NCBI RefSeq assembly: GCF_000621785.1
Contig: NZ_JHXI01000010.1
Coordinates: forward strand, 172,882 to 236,881
Source of the DNA: Ruminococcus flavefaciens ND2009
Lineage (GTDB): Bacteria; Bacillota; Clostridia; Oscillospirales; Ruminococcaceae
Direction: 5' to 3'
Length of the DNA: 64,000 nucleotides
This document shows, in pieces, positions 46,650-54,213 of this stretch. Both the position numbers and the translations under genes were made by a program. The notes under the pieces were generated by a model. The model did not search any database. It worked only from the letters and a program-made list of their open reading frames with translations, and was not told the DNA's origin. Position 1 is the first letter of the stretch. Each line of letters begins with the position of its first letter.

Positions 46650-46900
46650 CCAAAATTTGCGGTGGAAAAATTCTCCTTTCATTTATTGCTGTTCCACACA
46701 TTAACTGGCTGTATATACAAAAAAACATTCTCCGCTTAGAAGAATTCAACATATTCCTATGTTGAAAAATATGCACTTTCAACAATTACTGTCAACAATT
46801 TTTTGTGGTGATAATAAACAAGCTTGTTGATAAAATTTCATTCACATTTAATCTAAATGTAGAATTTAACGAAAAGATAGCTTTTAATCGCAAAAATCCG
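46650..46900. other. AT-rich intergenic region with CAACA/TGTTG repeats
   Basis: No gene is visible. A perfect TTCAACATA-TTCC-TATGTTGAA inverted repeat lies at 46745-46766, and further TCAACAA/TTGTTGA words follow at about 46777-46830, upstream of the HPr promoter. This may be an operator cluster. Confidence 0.45.
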
Positions 46901-46929
46901 TTGACGGGGCGAAAAAATGATTGTATAAT
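46901..46929 (+). promoter_or_regulatory. HPr gene promoter
   Basis: TTGACG (46901-46906), 17-bp spacer, TATAAT (46924-46929), about 85 nt upstream of the HPr start. Confidence 0.85.
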
Positions 46930-47013
46930 GATATCAGCAAGTGAAACATATTTGCAAACGGCAACGCAGTCCTGTTGAGAGGGGCTGTAATACAGAGAAT
47001 AGGAGAGTTGTAT

Positions 47014-47286
47014 ATGTTTGTAAGAGAAGTAATGGTTAAGAATCAGGTTGGACTTCATGCAAGACCTGCAACCTTCTTTATTCAGAAGGCTAATGAGTTC
47101 AAGTCATCAATCTGGATCGAAAAAGAAGAACGCAGAGTAAACGCTAAGAGCCTGCTCGGAATTCTTTCTCTCGGTATCGTAGGCGGTACAAATGTAAAGG
47201 TTATCGCTGACGGAGCTGACGAGAAGGCAGCAGTTGACGCTCTTATCGAACTCGTTGACAGCGGTTTCAGCGAAGAAAACAGATAA
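47014..47286 (+). CDS. ptsH: HPr phosphocarrier protein
   Basis: A 90-residue HPr of the phosphotransferase system. Both key sites are present: His15 in GLHARPATFF and Ser46 in NAKSLLGIL, the site used by HPr kinase for carbon catabolite control, so a regulatory role is supported. The ATG at 47014 follows GGAGAGTTGTAT. ptsI is not adjacent. A bidirectional terminator follows. Confidence 0.93.
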   Translation: MFVREVMVKNQVGLHARPATFFIQKANEFKSSIWIEKEERRVNAKSLLGILSLGIVGGTNVKVIADGADEKAAVDALIELVDSGFSEENR

Positions 47287-47303
47287 TCAACACAAAAAAC
47301 TTG

Positions 47304-47330
47304 GGGCGTTACTTTCCGTAACGCCCGCTT
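47304..47330 (+). terminator. Bidirectional terminator between HPr and spoIVB
   Basis: GGGCGTTAC-TTTCC-GTAACGCCC (47304-47326) with a T-rich 3' side on plus and an A-run that gives Ts on minus. Serves both converging genes. Confidence 0.88.
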
Positions 47331-47345
47331 TTATTCCCGAAAGGG

Positions 47346-48572
47346 CTATTTCATGCCCTCCGCCATATTTTCCGCAAAAATACCATAGCCCTGAGCAGGG
47401 TCGGCTACAAATACATGGGTAACAGCTCCCGCAAGCTTTCCGTTCTGGATAACGGGGCTGCCGCTCATGCCCTGCACTATGCCGCCTGTGCGCTCAAGAA
47501 GCCTCTCATCGGTTATGCGTATCACCATATTCTTGGAGGTCCCGACGCTGCCGTAGTCAACACTGACTATCTCGGCTGAGTACCTCTCGGGCGTATCACC
47601 ATCGACCGTGGCGTATATCTCCGCCGCTCCCGTGCCGACCTCCTGTCGGCGTGCCATTGTGAATTCCTCACAGCTTTCAGAGATCCTGGCAAGTGCCTCG
47701 GGAGAAAGACGGCCGTATATGCCGCTTGACTTGTTACGGTCAAGGATACCGAAGCTTCCGCTCTTTGAGAATGCTCCCCGGAGCTCTCCCGGAAGTCCCC
47801 GCGCACCGCGCTTTACTTCGGTAATATCAACAGGAACAGCTTCACCGCTGTGTACAGGAACTATCCCTCCTGTGTCGGAATCGCATATGGGGTGCCCAAG
47901 TCCGACAAAGCTGCCTGTTTCCTTGTCAAAAAAGGTCATGGTGCCTATGCCTGCAATACTGTCGCGGACCCACATACCGCCCTTCCAGCCTCCGCTCCGT
48001 CGGGACATAACAGGCTGGAGGTATGCGGTAAAGCATTCTCCGTCACGATCTGCGGAAAGCTCTATGATTTTTCCGCAGGAGGACGAGATCAGCTCCTGAA
48101 GCTGGTCATTGGAGGTGAGCTCAACGCCTTCTGCACGGCGTATGACATCACCTTTCTGTATCCCTGCTTCCTTTGCAGGACAGATGCAGACACCATCGGC
48201 GGTCTCAACGTCCCCCAGACCTGTGACCATGACGCCCTCCATAAGGAGCTTTATGCCGAAGGGACGGCCTCCCACAGCAAAAACGGGAGCTTCCTCCCTG
48301 TGAACTTCAACATTTTTAACGGGAATTGCCCCGAAAAGCGAGAGCGTGACCCGTTCCGTATCCGAACAGGTCTGTGCGGCAGGTATAGCCGCCTCTGTGT
48401 CAGTACAGCAGCTCAGCTCGGGAAATCCCGCTATTTTTATATCCTCCGACCGTTCCGCAGTGATCACGTCGGGCAGTCGGGCGGAATAATAGCCTGCTGT
48501 GCCGTATAATCCTAAAAAAGCCGCAGATAATAGTGCCGCAGCAGTTTTTATAATTTTTCTTTTCAATCGCAT
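47346..48572 (-). CDS. spoIVB: SpoIVB sporulation serine peptidase
   Basis: A 408-residue S55 peptidase. N-terminal membrane anchor (residues 8-27), a PDZ domain (about 105-185, KEAGIQKGDVIRRAEG), and the peptidase domain with GHP (His227) and GMSGSP (368-373) as the catalytic histidine and serine regions. In B. subtilis it triggers pro-sigma-K processing by cleaving SpoIVFA. Located opposite HPr with a good GAAAGGAAAG site. Together with spoIID it indicates sporulation potential. Confidence 0.92.
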   Translation of the reverse strand: MRLKRKIIKTAAALLSAAFLGLYGTAGYYSARLPDVITAERSEDIKIAGFPELSCCTDTEAAIPAAQTCSDTERVTLSLFGAIPVKNVEVHREEAPVFAVGGRPFGIKLLMEGVMVTGLGDVETADGVCICPAKEAGIQKGDVIRRAEGVELTSNDQLQELISSSCGKIIELSADRDGECFTAYLQPVMSRRSGGWKGGMWVRDSIAGIGTMTFFDKETGSFVGLGHPICDSDTGGIVPVHSGEAVPVDITEVKRGARGLPGELRGAFSKSGSFGILDRNKSSGIYGRLSPEALARISESCEEFTMARRQEVGTGAAEIYATVDGDTPERYSAEIVSVDYGSVGTSKNMVIRITDERLLERTGGIVQGMSGSPVIQNGKLAGAVTHVFVADPAQGYGIFAENMAEGMK

Positions 48573-48604
48573 TTTTCTTTCCTTTCATGTTCCCGCGGGA
48601 ACTC

Positions 48605-48765
48605 ATGGGCATCTCTGAAAACCCGCTTTGAGAAAAAACAGCTATGCACGACATACGCTGTGTCAAACTCCCTCGGAGTGCGTCAGCACGCCTTCGGGAG
48701 CTTTCCTTGCATCTGCCGCACCTATCCGTTTTTTCCTGACCAAATAGGTTTTCAGAGATGCCCAT
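48605..48765. mobile_element. MITE-like element with 19-bp terminal inverted repeats
   Basis: A 161-bp segment begins with ATGGGCATCTCTGAAAACC (48605-48623) and ends with its exact reverse complement (48747-48765). Inside is a smaller CTCCC...GGGAG hairpin. There is no coding capacity. It lies between the divergent spoIVB and 48840 genes, in their shared upstream region. No clear target duplication is visible. Confidence 0.7.
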
Positions 48766-48839
48766 ATCTATTATGCGGCGGCGGACTGTGTTTATGTCTG
48801 AGAATTACACACAGCCGTAATATTCATATGGAGTAAAAA

Positions 48840-49370
48840 ATGAACGCAAAAAATATGAAAAAATTGCCGCGTAAGCGCTCTCCCCTTATGACTGCCGCAA
48901 AAGCGGTGATGCTGGTGCTGAGTCTTGTTTTCTCCTGCGCCATGCCTGTCCTTGCAGGCTCGGGACTTCTATATAACCGCGAAAGCTACGGAGAAGACCT
49001 GGCAAAAACAGGAATATTCATGATAATTTCTGCCATACTTATGACAGCAGGGGCAGTTTTGTGCCTTTTCAGGAAAAATCTTCCCAATTTGCTATCGGCA
49101 GTCCTCTCCGTGGGAGGACTTATCCTCTGCCTTGCCATGCTGAAAATACTCACAGACCACGCCGACGCAAGCGGCTGGACGGACAAGTACACCCTATCCC
49201 CTGTCAGCGGAATGTATACCGCAAGGATACTGCCATGTATCCTGCCTGCCGGCATGGCAGTCATCATAGCGGTGGTCCAGCTCTGCTCCTACGACCTGAG
49301 AGAGCAGCGCCGCGCCAAAAAAGCCCGTAAGCTTGCAGAGGAGAACGCTCCATCGCCGCCCATCGTCTGA
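48840..49370 (+). CDS. Multi-pass membrane protein of unknown function
   Basis: A 176-residue protein with four predicted membrane helices (about 18-40, 58-77, 82-101, 126-147), a basic N-terminus and a basic cytoplasmic tail. ATGGAGTAAAAA gives a modest start. Not recognised. Confidence 0.7.
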   Translation: MNAKNMKKLPRKRSPLMTAAKAVMLVLSLVFSCAMPVLAGSGLLYNRESYGEDLAKTGIFMIISAILMTAGAVLCLFRKNLPNLLSAVLSVGGLILCLAMLKILTDHADASGWTDKYTLSPVSGMYTARILPCILPAGMAVIIAVVQLCSYDLREQRRAKKARKLAEENAPSPPIV

Positions 49371-49424
49371 GAGCCCGAACTGTGTATCCCCGGGATATGA
49401 CTGCTTCTGATAAAATTATATACC

Positions 49425-49453
49425 ATAAAGGACGGGAAATCCGTCCTTTTTTG
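49425..49453 (+). terminator. Terminator after the 48840 gene
   Basis: AAAGGACGG-GAAAT-CCGTCCTTT (49425-49447) followed by Ts. Confidence 0.88.
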
Positions 49454-49495
49454 TTTGGCATAACTGTTTTTTACCCTCTTTTTTCTGTATCTATC

Positions 49496-49524
49496 TTGCA
49501 TTATATATTTTTTTGTGGTAGAAT
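49496..49524 (+). promoter_or_regulatory. birA promoter
   Basis: TTGCAT (49496-49501), 17-bp spacer, TAGAAT (49519-49524), 35 nt upstream of birA. Confidence 0.65.
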
Positions 49525-49558
49525 ATTGTTAATAATACCGAAAGGAACATCCTACATC

Positions 49559-50542
49559 ATGAACGTGAAAACCGAATTGCTCTCAACCCTTGCCGGTGCA
49601 GGCGATCAATTCATTTCGGGAGCAGCCCTTGCCGAGAAGCTGGGCGTAAGCCGAAATGCCGTCTGGAAAGCGGTGAAATCCCTGGAGGCAGAGGGTTTTT
49701 CTATCACCTCAGTTACATCAAAAGGATACAAACTCAATAACGACAACAATATTCTTTCGGAAAGCCTTATCGCGCCCTATCTCAATACCAAGGAGATAGG
49801 AAGGAATATGAAGGTGTTCGACACAGTTGACTCCACAAACAATATCTGCCGCGAACTGGAGACGGAAAAGGCTCCCCACGGTACCACGGTCATCGCCGAC
49901 AGGCAGACTGCGGGAAAGGGCAGGATAGGCAGACAGTTCGTTTCCCCGTCGGGAAAGGGCATATATCTCAGTGTGCTGGTGCGTCCCAATTTTGACCTTA
50001 GCTTTGCACCCATGATAACTGCGGCTGCTGCCTGTGCGGCGGCTGAAGCCGTTGAGACCTTCTGCGGCGGTCAGGTCATGATAAAATGGGTCAACGACCT
50101 GTATATGAACGGCAAGAAGATATGCGGCATACTCACGGAAGCCTCTCTGGGTCTTGAGATGAGAATGCTTGACTGCGCCGTCATTGGCATCGGCATCAAC
50201 GTCAGAAAGGTGGGGGACAGCTTCGACAGCGACCTGAAAAAGACCGCTACCTCCATCGAGGACGAGACGGGTCTTGTAATAAACAGAAACAGGCTATGCG
50301 CAGAGCTCCTCAACAAGCTGGAAATATACCTGGGCAGGATAGAGGACAGGAGCTTCCTTATCCGCTACCGCGAAAGGGAAATGCTCACGGGAAATATCAT
50401 CACAGCAAATGTGGGCACGGAGACTATCGTGGGGGAAGCCCTCGGTATAGGCGATAACGCCAACCTTATCGTAAGAATGCCCACAGGCGAGATAAGAGAG
50501 CTCAGCTCCGGCGAGGCAAATCTTTGCAGGATAAAAGTGTGA
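49559..50542 (+). CDS. birA: Bifunctional biotin-protein ligase/biotin repressor
   Basis: A 327-residue BirA with an N-terminal winged HTH (about residues 18-62, LAEKLGVSRNAVWKAVKSLE), a central ligase domain with the GRIGRQFVSPSGKGIYLS biotin-binding loop, and a C-terminal SH3-like domain. It biotinylates carboxylase carrier domains and, with biotinyl-AMP, should repress biotin genes. The ATG at 49559 gives the canonical N-terminus; AAAGGA lies 13 bases upstream, slightly far. Confidence 0.95.
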   Translation: MNVKTELLSTLAGAGDQFISGAALAEKLGVSRNAVWKAVKSLEAEGFSITSVTSKGYKLNNDNNILSESLIAPYLNTKEIGRNMKVFDTVDSTNNICRELETEKAPHGTTVIADRQTAGKGRIGRQFVSPSGKGIYLSVLVRPNFDLSFAPMITAAAACAAAEAVETFCGGQVMIKWVNDLYMNGKKICGILTEASLGLEMRMLDCAVIGIGINVRKVGDSFDSDLKKTATSIEDETGLVINRNRLCAELLNKLEIYLGRIEDRSFLIRYREREMLTGNIITANVGTETIVGEALGIGDNANLIVRMPTGEIRELSSGEANLCRIKV

Positions 50543-50599
50543 AGGAGCTCAGCTCCTCCGCTTTAATATAATTTTATTTAATAAGGAGGGTATGTCCGT

Positions 50600-51274
50600 A
50601 TGAGATATACTATCATCGGTCAGACAGTTCCTGCTGTTGAATGTGAACTCAACGCAGGCGAATCCATGTACACACAGTCAGGCGGTATGATCTGGCAGTC
50701 ACAGGGTATCAAGATGACAACAAACGCAAGAGGAGGCCTCGGAAGAAGCCTCGGAAGAATGTTCACAGGCGAATCGATCTTCATGGCTAATTACACCGCA
50801 GAGGTAGCAGGAGCTAAAATAGCTTTCGGCTCAACAGTTCCCGGCTCTGTGGTCCCCGTTAATATATCTCAGGGCGGTCTTGTATGCCAGAAGGGTGCTT
50901 TCCTCTGCGCAGAACAGACCGTTGACCTCAAGGCTGTATTCACAAAGAAATTCACAGCAGGTCTTTTCGGCGGAGAGGGCTTTATCCTCCAGCAGCTCTT
51001 CGGACAGGGCATGGCTTTCCTGGAAGTAGACGGCGATATGGTAGAGCGCTTCCTTAACCCCGGCGAGGTCCTCAAGGTGGATACAGGCAACGTTGTTGCC
51101 TTCGAGCCCACTGTTCAGTACGAGATCGAGACCGTAAAGGGCCTCGGCAATATCTTCCTGGGCGGCGAGGGACTCTTCCTCACACGCCTTACAGGTCCCG
51201 GAAAGGTAATTCTCCAGACCCAGAACTTCAACGACTTCGCAGGAAAGATCCTTTCACTGGCTCCCAAGCGCTGA
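50600..51274 (+). CDS. TIGR00266/AIM24-family protein
   Basis: A 224-residue beta-rich, glycine-rich protein of the AIM24/TIGR00266 family (opening MRYTIIGQTVPAVE, then GGMIWQSQGIKMTTNARGG). The family forms tryptophan-RNA-binding-attenuator-like folds; its bacterial role is not established. AAGGAGGG precedes the ATG. The stop overlaps the start of a 47-codon gene. Confidence 0.88.
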   Translation: MRYTIIGQTVPAVECELNAGESMYTQSGGMIWQSQGIKMTTNARGGLGRSLGRMFTGESIFMANYTAEVAGAKIAFGSTVPGSVVPVNISQGGLVCQKGAFLCAEQTVDLKAVFTKKFTAGLFGGEGFILQQLFGQGMAFLEVDGDMVERFLNPGEVLKVDTGNVVAFEPTVQYEIETVKGLGNIFLGGEGLFLTRLTGPGKVILQTQNFNDFAGKILSLAPKR

Positions 51275-51417
51275 TGAAACACTGGCTCATAGCCGTTGCA
51301 GTTGCGGTGATATACCTGCTTTTCAGCGTATTCACAGGACTCTGGGCGATCTCATGGATCATCTGGGTGTTCTATGGAGTATACAGGCTGGTGGACTACA
51401 TAAAGTCACAGCAGTAG
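51274..51417 (+). CDS. 47-residue membrane peptide coupled to AIM24 gene
   Basis: An ATG overlaps the AIM24-family stop codon as TGATG, opening a 47-residue frame that ends TAG at 51415-51417. The product is strongly hydrophobic, with MKHWLIAVAVAVIYLLF followed by a second hydrophobic stretch rich in Trp and Ile and a short polar tail (DYIKSQQ). Probably two short membrane helices. Below the usual gene-calling size; the coupling and hydrophobicity support it as real. Function unknown. Confidence 0.65.
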   Translation: MKHWLIAVAVAVIYLLFSVFTGLWAISWIIWVFYGVYRLVDYIKSQQ

Positions 51418-51456
51418 TTCCGCCCTGCCGTTTTCAGCTCAAGTGAGGTGAAGCTT

Positions 51457-51717
51457 ATGTTTATCTATGGTTTTCCCGTTGTGGGACTTCAGTATATGAC
51501 ACGAGCCGACGACCTGTTCCGCATGGCGGCGGAAAACCGCACTCCCCCCTCATGGACGGGCAATGTGTGGAACTGCTCCTGCGGCAGGACGAACGAGACT
51601 AAACTCTGTCCCGACTGCGGTGCAAAGGCGCCCGTAAAGCCCTGGAAATGCACCTGCGGAAAGGACTGCACTACAAATTTCTGCCCCGACTGCGGCTGCA
51701 AAGCCCCTGAAAAATAA
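51457..51717 (+). CDS. Small protein with two zinc-ribbon-like repeats
   Basis: An 86-residue protein whose C-terminal half holds two similar repeats, WNCSCGRTN...LCPDCGAKAP and WKCTCGKDC...FCPDCGCKAP, each with two cysteine pairs able to bind zinc. The ATG at 51457 follows GAGGTGAAGC. Third gene of a compact set after the AIM24-family protein, so a shared role is plausible. Followed by an AAAGGAGC-TCC-GCTCCTTT hairpin. Confidence 0.75.
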   Translation: MFIYGFPVVGLQYMTRADDLFRMAAENRTPPSWTGNVWNCSCGRTNETKLCPDCGAKAPVKPWKCTCGKDCTTNFCPDCGCKAPEK

Positions 51718-51738
51718 AGGAGCTCCGCTCCTTTATCA

Positions 51739-51806
51739 GAGCCGACAACCTTCAGCCCCTTCTTCTTCGCGGCTTGCCGCCTTTTTGCGCTGAAGGCTGT
51801 CGGCTC
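51739..51806 (+). repeat. Long hairpin upstream of leuA promoter
   Basis: GAGCCGACAACCTTCAGC (51739-51756) and GCTGAAGGCTGTCGGCTC (51789-51806) pair with a single mismatch across a 32-nt loop, followed by a T-rich stretch. It may be a second terminator for the AIM24 set or a repeat element. Confidence 0.55.
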
Positions 51807-51838
51807 AGTATTTTTTCGCAGAAAATCACCTCAGGTAC

Positions 51839-51867
51839 TTGACAAAAGGGATTTTTCGTTGTACAAT
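51839..51867 (+). promoter_or_regulatory. leuA leader promoter
   Basis: TTGACA (51839-51844), 17-bp spacer, TACAAT (51862-51867), feeding the T-box leader. Confidence 0.83.
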
Positions 51868-51884
51868 GAAATCAATAAATGCGA

Positions 51885-52155
51885 TGAAGGGAATAAAAGC
51901 TTGTATCATGGCTTCACAGAGAGCTGCCGTTTGGTGAAAGGCAGTATGCAGGTATGAGAAATAACTCCTCCCCGAGCAGCCGACCCAAAGAAGCACAGCT
52001 TCAAGTAGGCTCGGACGGGCGCTCCCGTTACAGAGATATGCGTTGATCCGACGCAGATGAGTGGGTGTATACTTACATCAAGAAGAGTGGTACCACGGAG
52101 TATTGCAAGTAACTTCGTCTCTTCCATGCCGCGCATGGAGGAGGCTTTTTTATTA
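51885..52155 (+). promoter_or_regulatory. T-box leader of leuA, probable leucine specifier
   Basis: AGAGAG near 51918-51923 opens stem I; a candidate specifier CTC (Leu) is at 51965-51967; the T-box core GAGTGGTACCACGG is at 52085-52098; the terminator CTCTTCCAT...ATGGAGGAG followed by Ts is at about 52119-52150. Uncharged tRNA-Leu should promote read-through into leuA. Confidence 0.9.
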
Positions 52156-52199
52156 CCCTTCATACAGTCGGCAAAACGGATCGGAATGGAGGTTTTTAT

Positions 52200-53867
52200 A
52201 TGAATAACGTAAGCAAGTACACAAGACAGTTTTTTGAAGCACCTGCAACGGAGATGAAATGGACAAAGCGTTCCTACGTTGACAAGGCGCCCATATGGTG
52301 CAGCGTAGATCTCCGCGACGGCAATCAGGCACTGATAATCCCCATGAGCCTGGGTGAGAAGCTGGAGTTCTTCCAGATGCTGGTGGACATCGGCTTCAAG
52401 GAGATCGAGATTGGCTTCCCTGCGGCTTCCGAGACCGAATATGACTTCTGCCGCACCCTCATCGAGCAGGACCTCATACCCGACGATGTGACCATTCAGG
52501 TGCTGACGCAGTCAAGAGAGCACATCATCGAAAAGACATTTGAGGCGCTGAAGGGCTGCAAGAACGCCATCGTCCACCTCTACAACTCCACCTCTGTGGC
52601 TCAGCGAGAGCAGGTATTCCGCAAGAGCAAAGAGGAGATAATCGACATCGCTGTCAGCGGCGCAAAGCTCTGCAAGGAGTACCGCGAGAGGTACGAGGGC
52701 AATTTTCGCTTTGAATACTCTCCCGAGAGCTTCACAGGCACCGAGCCCGAGTTCGCTCTGGAGATATGCAACGCCGTGCTGGACGTATGGGAGCCCACTG
52801 CTGAGGACAAGGTGATAATCAACCTCCCCGTAACGGTGCAGCTGTCCATGCCCCATGTCTACGCAAACCAGATAGAGTATATGTGCGATAACCTGAAATA
52901 CCGTGAGAACGTCATAGTCTCCCTCCACCCACACAACGACCGCGGCTGTGCAGTTGCGGACACGGAAATGGGACTGCTGGCAGGAGCCGACAGAGTCGAG
53001 GGAACTCTCTTCGGAAACGGCGAGCGCACGGGCAATGTGGATATAGTTACCCTGGCTATGAATATGTACTCACAGGGCGTTGACCCTCAGCTGGAATTCG
53101 GTGATATACCCTCCATATCCGAGCTGTACACCCGTGTGACCCGAATGAACATCAACGAGCGCCAGCCCTATTCGGGCAAGCTGGTGTTCGCAGCCTTCAG
53201 CGGCTCTCATCAGGACGCTATCGCCAAGGGCATGAAATGGCGGGAGGAGGGGCACACTCAGTACTGGACCGTCCCCTATCTGCCCCTGGACCCCGAGGAC
53301 GTGGGCAGAGAGTACTCCGCAGACGTTATCCGCATCAACAGCCAGTCGGGCAAGGGCGGTATCGGCTATATCCTGGAGACCCGCTTCGGCTACGACCTTC
53401 CCAAGAAAATGCGCGAGAGCGTGGGCTATCTGGTCAAGAGCGTTTCCGACCACAAGCACAAGGAGCTTCTCCCCGACGAGGTCTACGAGATATTCAAGAC
53501 CAACTATGTGGACATAATCACTCCCATAAATATCACCGAGACCCACTTCGTTCAGCGTGACGGCATCGAGGCTACCATCAGCTTCAGCTATAACGGCAGG
53601 AACGTCACCGTCACCGATATGGGTAACGGACGTCTTGACGCCGTCAGCAACGCTATCCGCTCATATACGGGAGCTGAATACAGCCTGAATACCTACTCCG
53701 AGCACGCCCTTGAAGTGGGCTCGGCTTCAAAGGCTGTGTCCTATGTGGAGATAATCGCAGGAGACGGAAAGAGCTTCTGGGGAACAGGCATAGACAACGA
53801 TATTATCACCTCCTCCGTAAAGGCTCTCGTCAGCGCGGTAAACAATATGCTGACAAAAACTCGTTAA
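52200..53867 (+). CDS. leuA: 2-isopropylmalate synthase
   Basis: A 555-residue long-type LeuA committing 2-ketoisovalerate to leucine synthesis. The DRE-TIM barrel begins WCSVDLRDGNQAL, the metal-binding HPHNDRG and the GNGERTGN glycine loop follow, and a C-terminal LeuA regulatory domain completes it. A GGAGGTTTTTAT site precedes the ATG. Preceded by a leucine T-box; leuCDB lie downstream in a separate transcription unit. Confidence 0.96.
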   Translation: MNNVSKYTRQFFEAPATEMKWTKRSYVDKAPIWCSVDLRDGNQALIIPMSLGEKLEFFQMLVDIGFKEIEIGFPAASETEYDFCRTLIEQDLIPDDVTIQVLTQSREHIIEKTFEALKGCKNAIVHLYNSTSVAQREQVFRKSKEEIIDIAVSGAKLCKEYRERYEGNFRFEYSPESFTGTEPEFALEICNAVLDVWEPTAEDKVIINLPVTVQLSMPHVYANQIEYMCDNLKYRENVIVSLHPHNDRGCAVADTEMGLLAGADRVEGTLFGNGERTGNVDIVTLAMNMYSQGVDPQLEFGDIPSISELYTRVTRMNINERQPYSGKLVFAAFSGSHQDAIAKGMKWREEGHTQYWTVPYLPLDPEDVGREYSADVIRINSQSGKGGIGYILETRFGYDLPKKMRESVGYLVKSVSDHKHKELLPDEVYEIFKTNYVDIITPINITETHFVQRDGIEATISFSYNGRNVTVTDMGNGRLDAVSNAIRSYTGAEYSLNTYSEHALEVGSASKAVSYVEIIAGDGKSFWGTGIDNDIITSSVKALVSAVNNMLTKTR

Positions 53868-53934
53868 ATCGCACAAATAGAACCGTTGAAAATCACATAC
53901 ACAGAGAATATTCCCCGAAAAATACCGCTTCTTA

Positions 53935-53963
53935 TTGATTTTGCACCTGCAAAGTGTTATAAT
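53935..53963 (+). promoter_or_regulatory. ilv leader promoter with TTTGCA-CC-TGCAAA palindrome
   Basis: TTGATT (53935-53940), 17-bp spacer, TATAAT (53958-53963). The palindrome (53940-53953) begins at the last base of the -35, exactly as in the htpG promoter at 3304-3317. Confidence 0.75.
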
Positions 53964-53995
53964 TCAGATATATTATCAGAAGGGAGCGAAGAATA

Positions 53996-54103
53996 ATGAA
54001 GATCGCTGTTATGAAAACAGGTCATGTCATTATTTCGGGCGCAGTCAGCACTATTTATGACTGTAGTCTCTTTTCGTTCTGTCCGAACGGCGCTCTTGCC
54101 TGA
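53996..54103 (+). CDS. ilvB leader peptide
   Basis: A 35-codon frame with a GGGAGCGAAGAATA site, located between the ilv promoter and a terminator before ilvB. Nine of 35 residues are Ile, Val or Leu, including consecutive VII at 11-13. The stop codon lies in the 5' arm of a CTGATATA/TATATCAG hairpin (54100-54121). This is the layout of a translational attenuator, although the branched-chain codons are not as concentrated as in classic ilv leaders. Confidence 0.6.
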   Translation: MKIAVMKTGHVIISGAVSTIYDCSLFSFCPNGALA

Positions 54104-54139
54104 TATATAGCTGTATATCAGTTGTTACAAAGAAGCCTT

Positions 54140-54174
54140 GCCCTCCGACAGAATGTCGGAGGGCTTTTGTTTTT
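54140..54174 (+). terminator. Attenuator terminator before ilvB
   Basis: GCCCTCCGACA-GAA-TGTCGGAGGGC (54140-54164), 11 perfect pairs, then TTTTGTTTTT, 40 nt before ilvB. Confidence 0.92.
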
Positions 54175-54213
54175 CATCAGATACAAGACATTAAAGTAAA
54201 GGATTTTGATACT

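Noticed and set aside
46650..46900. Possible replication origin in AT-rich DNA
   Set aside because: Repeats are CAACA/TGTTG words; no cluster of DnaA boxes (TTATCCACA) and no dnaA or dnaN nearby.
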